From contig MCFH01000100.1 of NCBI GenBank assembly GCA_002104945.1, positions 1-64,000 on the forward strand: a DNA stretch of 64,000 nt, read 5' to 3'. The translations under genes were made by a program, and so were the position numbers. The notes under the pieces are model-generated. The model did no database searches. It was not told where the DNA came from and was given only the letters and a program-made list of their open reading frames with translations. Each line of letters opens with the position of its first letter. The stretch's first letter is position 1. This DNA is from Piromyces finnis. Taxonomy: Eukaryota > Neocallimastigomycota > Neocallimastigomycetes > Neocallimastigales > Neocallimastigaceae. This document shows positions 11,600 through 24,522 of the stretch, one piece after another.

Positions 11600-12470
11600 A
11601 AAAATATAAATACATTTAGTTTTCGTTTGTTAAATCAATGTAATTGTTTTTTAATATTTTTAATTTTATTTTTTTAACTATTAATTAATATATAGTTAAT
11701 AATACTTTTAAGAGTTAATTAATAAAATGTTTTAAAAATAAAAATTTTAATGTTTATTTTTTATTTTTGTGTTAATAAAATAGTTTTAATTATAATATCT
11801 GTTTTAACTTTATACTTTTACATTTTTAGTATAATTTTTATTATTTAATTATTTATTTAAATTAGTATTAAATTAGTTTTGTTTGTTTCATATTAAATAT
11901 ATGTATAATTAAATAGAATAATATATTAAAAATGAAAGTTAAAATACTTTTAATATTATATAGTTATCAATGATTTAAAAGGTGTTATATACTTTTTTTA
12001 TTTTATAGAGAATCCTAAACCATTGTAATTCAAAACCTTTATAATTTATTTATTATAAAGAAATAAACAATAAATCAGTAAAAATACATTATAATAATTA
12101 GGTTCAAGGATAATAATTTTTATATTGAATAATTTATTGTCCTTTTTTTTTTTTTTTTGTAAAAAGTATTTATTTCGAGTTTTTAATATATATATTTTAA
12201 ATATATAATTAATAATCTTTTATAAAAAATTTAAAATAAGTAATGAAATATTTTATTTTTGTTTTTTTTAATAAATAAAGGTAAATAGAGCATTTAATTA
12301 TGAATTTATTATATATATAATGATTTATATATAAAGTTTTTTATTAATCATTAGCTATTAATTTAAAAATTTATTAAAAATAATATATATTTCATTTTTT
12401 AAAAATATTATTAATATAAAAAAAATAAAACATAATGTATGGTGTCAAATAAACTTTCATGATTGTTTAA
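11600..12470. other. Gene-free A+T-rich stretch
   Basis: Long stretches of A and T with stop codons in every frame. I see no gene, RNA or clear repeat beyond short homopolymers. Confidence 0.5.
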
Positions 12471-12479
12471 TAACTATAT

Positions 12480-12860
12480 TCATTGAATTACTAACATTTA
12501 ACCCTTTGAACCAATATTTAAATCGATCCTTTGTTACAACGGTATAATGCTAGCACTCTTGCCTATAGATTTATTACTAAACTAATCAAAAAGTAACTTT
12601 ATAGAGCTACTAATGGTAAAGAATGTTTTAGTATGACAAGTCACAAAACACTTTATATATATAAAGCATAAGAACGTGATGATCTATAAAGCTATTACAA
12701 ATATTCTAAAATTAATGATAAAAAGAATGTTTATTATGATCACAGCATATTCACAAGGCTTGGAATAACTCTATTAATTATCAATTATAATGCTGAAGGT
12801 ATTCTCAAAATTCGAATAGTTCATATAATTCCTAAGTTTAAATGAAGCTTATTATAGCCA
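12480..12860 (+). pseudogene. Unidentified coding relic
   Basis: Base composition is less extreme here and one frame reads like protein for about 20-40 codons at a time between stops: for example YRATNGKECFSMTSHK, then YYKYSKINDKKNVYYD and LLIINYNAEGILKIRI. I cannot name the family. It could be a decayed transposon or host gene. No start, no intact ORF. Confidence 0.3.
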
Positions 12861-13715
12861 ATAAGTATTAACAAAATAATAAGTTTTGTTCGTATAATAA
12901 AGGTATTATTATTTAACATATTATAACAAAAATTATTAGTATTTCATAAAATATCAGTGTTGATGAGTTAAAGTACTGTATTATTTTTTTATAATCGATT
13001 AAAAAGGCAAAAAAAAATAAATAAAAACAATTTTAATGATTTTAAAAAATGTATTGTTTATTTACAGTAGAATATAATGTGGTTCTAATAATTAAAGTAA
13101 TAATCATTAGATGATACTGAAACCTTGTATTATGAAATTATATTTTAATAAAGTAATTATTAAAATAATAACAATTAGTTTGTGTATTAAAACTTCAGGT
13201 ATTTTATTTGTAAATATAAAAAGTATTTTATGTAAAAATTTTTAATTTTTTTAAAAATATTAAAGGGTTAGTATGAATGAGAACAATAAAAAGAAAAAGA
13301 AAAAAAAAACTTTCTATTAATGTTATTAATTATAAATAATTTACATAGTAGCAATGTTTACAGTGAAAACTTTCTACGAAAGAAACAAAATTTTCAGTAT
13401 TACTTTTTTACGACTTTTTAGACTATATTGTTAATACTGTAGATAAAATATTATACACTTGATCAAGTGGTATCTTGTGGGAAACTAATACTAATGCAAT
13501 AAATTATAAATACTAAAGATAACAAATTATTCAACTATGAACGTAGAATTAAATATGAAACTGATATAAATATTAAAGTTTTTTTTGTTTAACTGTGAAA
13601 ATAGTATTGAATTAGAAATCGATAAAAGTGTTAATGTTTTTTTTATTGTTATTTATGATAATAAACTATACTATTTTACTATTGGTAAAAGTTATTTATA
13701 AAACTAAATTATTAA

Positions 13716-13843
13716 TTATCTGGTCCAGTTAATGGTGGGAATGAGAAATTATTTATTGAATTTGAAGATACAGTAACAAAAATGAAACCTGATATGAATT
13801 TATTAGTTAATTTCTTTAATATTTCATTATTTCTTAATTGATA
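13716..13843 (+). pseudogene. Short coding-like fragment
   Basis: About 42 codons without a stop beginning SGPVNGGNEKLFIEFEDTV, ending at a TGA near 13841. It has no start codon and no recognised motif. It may belong to the decayed gene complex that begins at 14632. Nothing else of note is seen from 12900 to 14600. Confidence 0.25.
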
Positions 13844-14631
13844 TTATTAGTTTATAGCTTTAATTATTAATTATAAAATAATATTATTTATATTAAACAT
13901 CATTTATCAATTTTTATAATTAAATTATAAAATAAAAACAACAACAATAATAGTAATAATAAAATAATGATGTTGCTATCATTATAAAAGATTTTGATTT
14001 CAAATAAATCTTCATTTTTTTAAATAATGAGATAAACCTTTCTCCATAGGTTTTTATAATCCAGATAGGTAATTTCTTTGAGAAATATTAATACATTTAT
14101 TTCTCAAAGAAATTAATTTATAATTTTCAAAGTTTTTTTATTATGACTTTTCTTTTCAAAATTTCAAAAAATAATATTAATTTCAAATGAGCTTTCAGAA
14201 AAGTAGACAATAAACATTAAAATAATTATTTCATATAATATAACTATTTTGTTTAAACACAAATTGGTATATTAGTGTATATATATAAGAAAACTAAATA
14301 TTTAAGCTTTTTATATTATAAATCTGTATTGCTCTTAGAAAATTTTTTTTAGCTAAAATGTTTGTCAAAAATTAGTGTAGTAATTAATAAATATCTTATT
14401 ATAAAAATAATAAAAAAAAATATTAAAAACCAATAGTACTAAACTAAATTATAAATAATTCTATTTAGTATCATTGGTTCTTTATTTGTTGGTATTCAAT
14501 ACCGAAAGTAAAAGTAATGTCTAATAATATTTAAAAACGGTTTTAAATAGTTCAAAGTGAATTAATAGCTATTTTTGATCGTAAGTAGTTAAGAAAGTGA
14601 TTGTAATTTCAGAAGAATTATTGATTATTAC

Positions 14632-15762
14632 TGTGCAGGCGGTGATACATGCACTCAAACATATGAATATGTTAAAGATGAAACCTTAGATTCAACCGCC
14701 GGTACATTTTATTCAGAAAGTTCAATTATCAGTACTCAAGTTTCAGCTTTCGATATCTGTACAACTGGTAAAATAACTTGAACTAATACTAATGATGCAA
14801 GATTCTGTTTTGGTATTAAGGGTAGGGACAATACTCCTTTAGATATTAATATAACTACTGTTAAAAAGAAGAATATTTTTGGAATTGTAGATAAATATTT
14901 TTGATATTACCACTGAATATGTTACTGTAAAAGTCACTGATAACACAATTGCTTTAGATAAATCTGTTCCAGATAAATTAACTGTATAGAATTTAGTTTT
15001 TATTTGTTCCAAGTACTCATTATTAATTTTTTTTTATCTTTTTTTATTAAATAAGATTAAATAAATATTAAATTACATTTAACAAATGATATTTATAAAA
15101 ATAGCGATAGGAGCAGAGCACAAGCAAAAAAAAATTGCAAACCAATTACTATAGGCTCAACTGATCCAACGAAATGTAATATACTATTAATCTATTATTA
15201 ATCTATTGTTAATATTAATTTTAATGATTAAAATTTGGATTCATAATAACTTTATAAAATAAATTTTTTAAAATATAAAATCATAATAGGTACTAATGGT
15301 GTTAAATATTTCCTTGCTAAGAAAAATAATAATGGATTAACTAATGATATTTCAGTCAATGATTTATATATATGTAGAACTAGAGTATGTAAATAAGCAA
15401 TCAACAGTTACTGGTTATCTTTTGTATGCTGAAATCTACTACAAACTTCAATAATATATATATTAAATGTACATCAGCCGTAGGAAGAATAAATTCTTGT
15501 ACTTTATTTCCTAATTCCACTACAGGCGATAGTTGTAGTTGTAACTCTGTTAAATTAATTCAATCAACTATTGATAATTACAGAATTATATTGAAGGTGC
15601 TGCTTTTAAAGTATTAGATACAAAAGATAAATTTATTATTAGTGCTGCTGATACTACAAATGAATTTGTTGGAGGAATAAATGGTCATTTCATTGTCATT
15701 ACAAATGAAAATAATAACATTCTCTATAGCATTGGTGATAATTTATTTATTTATATGTAAAA
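14632..15762 (+). pseudogene. Decayed Cys-rich module protein (anaerobic-fungal secreted repeat type)
   Basis: Several coding-like blocks in the plus direction, broken by stops and frameshifts. The first starts CAGGDTCTQTYEYV and hits an in-frame TGA near 14780; others contain CKPITIGSTDPTKC, GTNGVKYFLAKKNN, SCTLFPNSTTGDSCSC and GGINGHFIVITNENNN. Spaced Cys pairs and short Gly-Tyr/Phe strings resemble large secreted repeat proteins of anaerobic fungi, including scaffoldin-like ones, but I can only call the likeness. The orientation is opposite to the next segment, so the gene was broken by rearrangement. Nonfunctional as it stands. Confidence 0.5.
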
Positions 15763-15975
15763 GACTTTTAAATTTAAAAATAGTTTAATACCATCTTTTT
15801 TTCCATTTACAAAAAATGTTGTTTTAACATTTTCTTTTTTAAGAATATCTAATATACTTTCGGTATATAAAACATCTGGACCATCCTCAAATGTTAATGT
15901 AATTTCTCCTGGATTACTACAATGATTATATGTTTCAATGTTAACAGCGGTTTCTGCATTAACATTATAATAACT
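15763..15975 (-). pseudogene. N-terminal part of a NodB-type polysaccharide deacetylase
   Basis: One minus-strand frame reads CSNPGEITLTFEDGPD, then YTESILDILKKENVK and TTFFVNGKKDG. This is motif 1 (TFDDGP) and the following strand of the chitin deacetylase/NodB fold. The first Asp of the motif, the usual catalytic base, is Glu here; the metal-binding Asp is kept. The reading stops after about 65 codons, before the HxxTH motif. The C-terminal part of such a domain is found on the opposite strand at 17664-17800, so an inversion or rearrangement appears to have cut the gene within the domain. Confidence 0.65.
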
Positions 15976-16434
15976 TTATTACAATGTAATTTAAAAAAGA
16001 GTAAACTTTAATGTATATCAACTTTTTATCATAATTTTTACAATTTCTATAATAAATTTAAAATTAAAATAAAAAACCATATAATGAAAATTACAATTAT
16101 TATATTAATTATGTGGAATATAATATTTGATTATTATTGACATTATTTATTCTTAATTCATGTTTGAATGATATAAGCTAATATCAAATAATTTATCATG
16201 CTTTATTTTTGATGAAAATAAGTGTGTAAAAGTTTCTAAATTTTAATTAATATTTATTTCTTACCAATTCACCTATTAAATGATTTTTTGATCTTTATCG
16301 CAGTTAAATAAAATGATAATAGTAACTTTAAAAGTCTATAATTATCATTTAAGTTTTATTAATTAATATTTCAATAAATAAATTTTTACAAATTCTTAAT
16401 TATAAAAAAATTACATATATCGAAGTTTACTTTA

Positions 16435-17645
16435 TTTTACTCCAGTAATAGTGTTCTCTTTATTAGTTTCATACATTGTAGTATCAATGAGATTGTAAGT
16501 TGATTCCGATAATGGTATCCCTTCTTTTGAAATACAAAGTTTCATTCTACTTTCAGTTAAGTTAATATTACCTTCATCACTTTTACCATTACAAATTTTA
16601 GATTCATAATTTCCACATCCATTTTCATTACATGATGCTAAAGCTACTGTACTACCATATTTTATGAAACCAGAGGTAGGGGTACATTTTCCATTAACCC
16701 AATCATAAAGATAAACTGAACCAAGATCATCTGAAGTTAATGAATCAAATAAATTTAATAAATTCTTATAATATCTTCTTCATTTACTTTTTAAGGCAAA
16801 ATTCCTGATTCAGTTAGTTCTTCAAATTTTTTACTTTTACGTTTATAAATTTTATTTTTTACTAAATAAGTTCCATCGTCTAATTATCATTAATAATAAA
16901 ATATTTTTTTTTCAATTAATACTGTATTCTTTGAAAATTATTTTTATTATTATAATATTTAATTTAATATATTTAAATACTAACCAACATTTTCCTGTAC
17001 TTCAGATCTTTCACATACACAATCCTCACATTCATATAAAGTATTTAAAATTGTACCGCTAACATATTGTTCTTTTCTTGAAATTATTTTCTTTTCTTAA
17101 TATTGACAAAATTTTTCATCTATTTATTTTTATAATAAATATTGTTTTTTATGATGAATAATTATTTCGATTAAATAAAATTAAATACAATTTTATATAG
17201 TATTTTTATTTTTATATGAATAGTAAACACTAGAATAATTGTTATTGAAATAAATTTTGTTTACATCACGATTTAAAACAATAACATCTTTACAAGTGGC
17301 AACAGAAGAAAAGATTGAACCTGAATTTATATTTCCATCTAAGATATAATTTTGTTTTACACCAAATTCAACACTTTCACCTTCTACAGATAAACAAACA
17401 CCATGATCTTTGTATTGTAAACTAATGTTAGTATTTCCATCACATTCAACACCATTTCCTGCTTTACTACTGGAATATGATTTAATTTCGTAATAATCTT
17501 CTTTTTTCTTCTTCTTTAGTATAAGTTACTTTAATTTAACCTTCAGTTTATTTACAAATATTACCTTTCTTACAAAGATGCATAAATAAACTTCCTTTCC
17601 ATTTCTAATTGGATTTTCAGTTTCACCAGTTAATTTAATCTCACT
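16435..17645 (-). pseudogene. Decayed Cys-rich module gene, minus strand, several exons
   Basis: Minus-strand blocks that read as protein: about 17645-17540 (CEIKLTGETENPIRNG), 17500-17275 (VECDGNTNISLQYKDHGVCL, then SGSIFSSVATCKDVIVLN), 17095-16985 (LYECEDCVCERSE) and 16790-16435 (DWVNGKCTPTSGFIKYG, then ASCNENGCGNYESKICN). The Cys spacing is like that of the plus-strand relic at 14632-15762. Gaps may be introns; stops and shifts between blocks make a working gene unlikely. Function inferred only as a secreted repeat protein. Confidence 0.5.
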
Positions 17646-17663
17646 TATTCATTTATTACACTA

Positions 17664-18448
17664 AATCATGATAATTCTCCTGTAAACGATTTGGAAAATT
17701 TAATTACTTATGTAAAAAGTTTAGGATATAAATTTGTTACAATAGATGAATGTATTGGTGTAAATGCTTATCAAGAAATTGATGAAGAGGATACTTTATT
17801 AGTTAAAAGATTAAAAGATGAATATGATGAAGATTCTTTAGTTGCCTCGGCTAAAATTTTACAATCATTAATAACATCTAGAACAGCATACCCAAGTATT
17901 ATTGAATTTCTTGAAGATTATGATGATGATGATGTTGATATTGAAGATACCACTAAAATTTTCGAAGAACCAATTACAACAACTACTACCACTACTACTA
18001 CTACTACTACTACAGAAGAAACTACTTCTACCATTACTACTGAAATATTAGGTAAGGGATACTTTATTAATAATGATAAAAAGTTAATTAATTGTAATGG
18101 TAGTACTTGTGGAAATGTTATTAATGAAATTGGTTACTTCATAAATAATGAAACTTACATTAAATTAATAAAGGATCTGAAATTGAATGTGCCAATGCTG
18201 AAACTGTAATCGGAGATAATTGTGAAATTGGTAAATTAATTACTGGGGATATTGTTAAACTTTGTGTTGATGGTGTAAAAAATAAAGCTATTATTATCTT
18301 CACAGAAGGTGATAACAAAAAATACTTTATCAAGGCATCTGTATTAAATACTAGTGTTAGTGAAGAATCTGAAGAATCTCAAAAGTATTACATAATTAAT
18401 GTCGCTGAAAAAGAAGTTTTAACTGAAACTGATATTACTGGTAATTAA
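17664..18448 (+). pseudogene. Deacetylase C-terminus joined to Thr linker and 'GYFIN' Cys modules, frameshifted
   Basis: The frame enters at HDNSPVNDLENLITYV and continues GYKFVTIDECIGVNAYQ, the typical end of a fungal chitin deacetylase NodB domain. An acidic linker and a Thr run follow (about 17970-18015), then modules GYFINNDKKLINCNG and GYFINNETYIK. Near 18170 a one-base shift breaks the frame; the other frame continues GSEIECANAETVIGD, GDIVKLCVDGVKN and YYIINVAEKEVL up to a TAA near 18446. The 172-codon ORF from ATG 17691 is therefore only a piece. The likely parent was a secreted deacetylase fused to Cys-rich repeat modules. Confidence 0.6.
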
Positions 18449-18484
18449 ATAATATTTTTAAATGGATAAAATTAATATAAAAAT

Positions 18485-18670
18485 TATATAGGTAAAGCAC
18501 AAAAAGAAAATATTAATGTTGCTAAATATTTAATTGAAGATAGAAAAATAAATATTAATATTAAAAATAGAAATGGAGAAATACCATTACATTCATGTAT
18601 TCAAGGGTATGAAAATGATATAAAATATTTAATTAAATACACCAACTTAAAATATTTGAATTTAATATGA
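18485..18670 (+). pseudogene. Ankyrin-repeat fragment
   Basis: About 55 open codons reading AQKENINVAKYLIEDRKINI, then NRNGEIPLHSCIQGYE and IKYLIKY, ending in TGA. This matches the ankyrin helix pair (xVxxLIxxxxNxNxxxxxGxxPLH). It has no start and only about one and a half repeats, so it is a relic. It resembles the ankyrin gene at 58762-59586. Confidence 0.6.
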
Positions 18671-18789
18671 AATAATAAATTTAATAATACACTAGTCAAA
18701 CTATCATATTATTTAAAAAATTCATCATAACGAATTAACTATCTTAATATCTAAATTTTAATTTACACCATATAGTAATTTTTTTCTTG

Positions 18790-18862
18790 ACTATTTTGTA
18801 TATTTTGTATATTTTGTATATTTTGTACATTTTGTATATTTTGTATATTTTGTATATTCTGT
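18790..18862. repeat. Short tandem repeat, about 9-10 bp unit
   Basis: Seven to eight near-perfect copies of TATATTTTG, with single-base variants in two units. No gene. Confidence 0.85.
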
Positions 18863-19307
18863 ATTATACTTTATGTAATGTATTAATATATTAATAAATC
18901 TAAATTCATCAATTATTCAATTCTTCATATTTGTTTATTTACATTATTAAAATAGTAATTTTTCTTTGTTTATTCTCAATAGTAAATATAAGTCTTTTTT
19001 TTTTTTTAATTTACTCTAGTTTGAGTTCAATTTCTATTTTATTTCTTTTAAATTCATTTTCGACTTTATATTATTCTCTCAAAGAAGTTGACAATTTGCT
19101 AGTAAAGTTTAAAAAAAAGGTATAAATTCATATTTCATTAAAAGTTAAATGTTGGCAAACGAGTACTGTAAAGTGGAAAAAAAAATAGACTGAAACACTA
19201 CATAAAATTACCAAAAAGAAAATGTTATATGTCCTTGTTATTTTCTTTGAAATTAATTAAGAAGGGCTTTATTATATATTATTAATGAACTTAAAAATAA
19301 ACAATAC

Positions 19308-19481
<174 letters not shown>

Positions 19482-20104
19482 TATCTTTTCTTTGTTCAGT
19501 AAGTCAATATTAATTTCTTTTAACAAAATAAAAGTTAACAACAAGATAAATGAGATCTTCAACAGAAATAATTATTATTAAATAAAAACAAGAATAAATA
19601 TAATATTAAGAGCTTACTAACCTTACAATTAAGCCAACTCGCTAATTATTCTTAAGTTTTATTGAAAATAATAATAGTTCAGTAATTGTTAAAGCTTTAA
19701 TTTTCTACTTTCAAATAATATTCTTGTTTAATTTAATTTTTTATAACTATAATTGGTATTAGAAATAATTACCATTTTAATATTCAAAAAAAAAAAAAAA
19801 AAACTTTTTATTTAATTTGGAATACTAATAGTTACTAATAGATGGGATTACTAGAAAAGATTACTCTATTCGACATTTCTCTATTCGTTATTTTTCATAT
19901 TCAAAAAACTATAAATAGCTTACTATTAAAAATTATATATATTTTTTTCCAAAAGATGACAAATCTACTCCTAATATAAGAAATTTATATTTAAGTATTT
20001 ACAATATATCAAGCTTCATATGAAATACTATTCATGTAAGTATAGATATAATTTTTATCAACAAACATCACTTAAATTAAGGAATTACTTGGATTATTCC
20101 TATT

Positions 20105-20405
20105 CGATTCGATTATGAAAACACTACCAGAGTTGTTATTACTAGTAATAGAGTTATTCCTGACTACCCTTGTGTCTGTCCATGTTGCCGGTAGGATGAA
20201 CAATCTTTTTATCATTGGATTTTAGAATGTTTTGCATTCTTTGAATATTGAACTTCTTCACTCAGCTTTCATTATGATATTTTTACCCTTTTTTATATTT
20301 ATATTTTTATTTATTATTATTATTATGTCAAATCCATTATCACTTAATACAATATAAAGTAATATCACAAATTAAATAAATAAATATAAGAAGTATGTTC
20401 TCTTC
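20105..20405 (+). mobile_element. Copy of the SINE-like element found at 41213-41918
   Basis: Shares CCCTTGTGTCTGTCCATGTT, ATGAACAATCTTTTTATCAT and CTTCTTCACTCAGCTTTC with the other copy, and ends in a similar A-run after AGTCTAAAA. The internal part that is about 41440-41760 in the other copy is missing here. No target duplication is clear, so this copy is probably older. Confidence 0.55.
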
Positions 20406-20953
20406 CTAGTCTAAAAAAAATAAAGTATTTTTAAAATTTATTTTTTCTGTTATCCGCGGATATTGGATTATATGTTTTCAATAAATTATATTAATAGTAA
20501 ATATCTCAGTTTACAGAAAATATTATAGTATTAAATAATGAACAAACTTTTTTAAAAATATTGAAAGAAAAAAGATTGATTATTCTATACGAAACCCTCA
20601 ACATGATACTTTTTATTTATTTATTTATTTATAATAATTATAATGATAATAAAAAAAATGAAATGGCTTTTTACAATAAAAACTAAAATATTCTATTATA
20701 TAACTATTTTTCATATTCTTTGATTTAATAAATTTATTTATACTATAGATGAATATAATATTTATTTTTAAAGAATAGAAATAAAATTAAATTTAATTCA
20801 TAAAAAATGGAAATGTAATTATTTCAAATATAATTGAATGATTTATACAATAAGCACTTGTGAAGAGTAATGTTACTCGTATCTGAAGTTTTATAATTTA
20901 GACTGCAACAAAAATAATAGATTTAGTTTAATCAATTTTAATTATATATAGTA

Positions 20954-20984
<31 letters not shown>

Positions 20985-21576
20985 TTAAATAAAAAATATT
21001 ATCTACAAAAATACTTGGAATTAATAAATAAAAGATAACAAAAGTATTCAATAAAAAAATATATATATTTATTTTCGTTTTAATTTTCAGAAATTTTAAA
21101 TATATATTAAGAATTATAAATAAATTAACAATATTTTATATTTATATTTAAATTTAATAATGTTGGTACTCTTAATGCTACAAATTTTATATATATATAC
21201 ATAGAAACTAAAAAATGAGAAATGATAGTAAACATTTCTTTTAGAATGTAAGAATGGATAACTATACTCTTCAAATTAATGGGAATACATTAAAATTATA
21301 AAACTTATTGAGAAGTATAGTAATTTCTTGCTTTCACTACCAATCATAGAATATAATAAAATAATAAATAAAATTATTAACAATTTTTATTGTCAATAAA
21401 ACTTAAGAATAATTAGTAAGTTGGCTTAATTGTAAGGTTAGTAAGCTCTTAATATTATATTTATTCTTGTTTTTATTTAATAATAATTATTTCTGTTGAA
21501 GATCTCATTTATCTTGTTGTTAACTTTTATTTTGTTAAAAGAAATTAATATTGACTTACTGAACAAAGAAAAGATA

Positions 21577-21690
<114 letters not shown>

Positions 21691-22149
21691 GTATTGTTTA
21701 TTTTTAAGTTCATTAATAATATATAATAAAGCCCTTCTTAATTAATTTCAAAGAAAATAACAAGGACATATAACATTTTCTTTTTGGTAATTTTATGTAG
21801 TGTTTCAGTCTATTTTTTTTCCACTTTACAGTACTCGTTTGCCAACATTTAACTTTTAATGAAATATGAATTTATACCTTTTTTTTAAACTTTACTAGCA
21901 AATTGTCAACTTCTTTGAGAGAATAATATAAAGTCGAAAATGAATTTAAAAGAAATAAAATAGAAATTGAACTCAAACTAGAGTAAATTAAAAAAAAAAA
22001 GACTTATATTTACTATTGAGAATAAACAAAGAAAAATTACTATTTTAATAATGTAAATAAACAAATATGAAGAATTGAATAATTGATGAATTTAGATTTA
22101 TTAATATATTAATACATTACATAAATTATAATACAGAATAAATAATATA

Positions 22150-23340
22150 GCCAAGAAAAAATTTAATATTTGGAGTAAATTAAAATTAAACCAATAATAG
22201 AGGATATGTAAGATACATCTAAGCATTTTAAGTATTGATCAAATAGAATCATTTAAATTTATCTGATACATTATTACATTATTAATTATGTATACAGAAA
22301 TTTTAAAAATAATTGTACAATTGTAAAACTATTATTCCACATTTTGCCACTAAATTTATTTATTGAAAATTCATAGAGAATTCTTCTTTAATATAATTTA
22401 TATATATTAAAATCTCTGGTATTACAAATTATTGTTTTTTTTGTATTTTTACCCCGGTGTTATGAACTAACGTTTATTTATATTTATTATTCAATTTATA
22501 TATTTTGGTTATTATATAATTTCTATTATTTAAAATAAATAAAATTATTATTAAATGCATATTGCTTTTAAAAAGAGCATTTATTTTATTATATAAAAAA
22601 GACAATATTAGTTTTTATTTTTTTCCTAAAATAGAGGTTTAAAAAAATATATAAAGTCTATTCTCCATAATTGTCTTTTTTCTTTAACTATATTAAATAG
22701 GTCAAAAATATCTTCCAATAATAAAAATAAATATAATTAATTAAATAAATAAAATAATATATGTGTATGTATATATTAATTTATATTATATAATATAATA
22801 GAAAATATTTAAAATGGTCTTTTATAGTATGGCCTATGGCTTATTATGAATTTAATTAATACATAATATATAGTTAATATTTGAATAATAATATTATAAC
22901 CAATATGACTATATAATCAAATATCAAATATTTATAATATTATTTTCATTTTGGAAAATAATAGTACAAATTTCAAAATATTTTATATTTTTTGTTAATT
23001 ATAAAAATAAATAAATAAATAACTTCTTTAATACAAAATTCAACAACACATTAACATAAACTAACATAAGCATTCCTATAAAATATATAAAATATATAAA
23101 ATTTTAATCCATTATTATTTTATTTAGTAAAGAGAAATAGAATTTTAAAAGAATAAAAGTTTCTATGTTTATTTTGTTTATTTAATAGATTATTAAAATA
23201 TTTTTAAAATTACTTTCTTTTTAATTTTTAAAATTAGTTTAATTATATATATTATATATAATGTAAAGCAATTATAGTTAAATGATCCATTTATTCATTT
23301 ATACATACATTTCATAATATATTAAATAATAAAAAAATAT
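22150..23340. other. Duplicated noncoding DNA upstream of homeodomain gene 1
   Basis: Parts match other copies: 22170-22290 resembles 1800-1920, and 22900-23340 matches 31600-32000 almost directly. No gene, RNA or array is seen. Confidence 0.55.
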
Positions 23341-23373
23341 TTATATATAATTAACTTTTTTGATCTTTTATTA

Positions 23374-23422
23374 TATCACATTAATTAATTCGAGAACCAG
23401 ACCGCCAGTATTAAAATTAAAT
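23374..23422 (+). other. Conserved GC-richer block, copy 3 (homeodomain gene 1)
   Basis: TCGAGAACCAGACCGCCAGT about 1.13 kb before the homeodomain ATG. Compared with the orphan copies it differs at two positions in the core. It is followed by TTTTGACATGAAATTT, as in all copies. Confidence 0.6.
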
Positions 23423-24522
23423 CTTAATTAATTATAAAAATAATATAATTATTATTATTTTAATTTTGACATGAAATTTGAATTTCTACATAATCTTAAC
23501 TTTATTATAACCAATATTTTTAAAAAAAAAAAAAAATAAAATTTTTGGTAAAGAGTAAAACTATATTTTAATATATTAAAATACATATCTTTGAAGTTAT
23601 TTTATTAAGTTTAAAACTTTAATATTATTTATTTTTTATTATTTTTTACAGTGTATAGTGTATACTATACAGCGTACTGACATAGGATTTATTATAATTA
23701 ACCATTTTAATATATGATTTTAATATTTGATTTCTAATAAAGGTTATATAATAATATAATAATCTATTTAATTATTTATTTACAATAATCGAACTATTAT
23801 AATAGTTAATTCTTTAGTTCATTAAGAGTTAAATGACCGTATTGTTTATAAAATTTATTAAAAAAATTTTATTATAATTTCTTTTTCCATTATTAATGAT
23901 ACTTTTAAAAACAATAAAAATAATTAAATATTACAATTAAAAATATGTTATTTTTTTATTTCAAAATATATATTGTCTGGCCTAAATTATATATATATTT
24001 TTTTCGAAATATTATATGATATTATTATGTAGAATGTTTCAAGTTCTTACTATTTTTCTATTAAAAAATAAACACAAAAAAGGAAATTTCATCATATGAA
24101 TATATATGTATTCTGGATATGGTTTAAAAATTTTTTTGACATTTTTTCCAAATGCATAATAATTAATTAATAAATGTAATAATATAGTATAATATTAATT
24201 AAAAATATAACATTACACTTTATGCTTCTTAAATGATTAAAATGTTTAATATAAAATAATATAATATATAATATGTTAACAGTATAATAAAATTATTAAA
24301 GAATAAAATAAAAAATAAGCAATAAATATATTAATTAAAAAAAGTCGAATTTGAAAAAAGAATATAAAAAGATTGAATTTTGATTTATTTTAAAAACATT
24401 TATTCTTAATTTGAATTATTTATATAATTAAAAACACTCATTATATTAAAATATATTAAATAAATCAAAATACTTTAAAAAGTAATCTATTATACTTATA
24501 TTCAATATAAAAGAAAAAAAAA

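Noticed and set aside
18790-18862. Tandem repeat considered as a CRISPR array
   Set aside because: Units of 9-10 bp without spacers.
18931-19125. 64-codon hydrophobic ORF
   Set aside because: T-rich sequence read as Leu/Phe/Ile/Ser; no homolog recognised, and the palindromic partner shows no sign of codon-level constraint.
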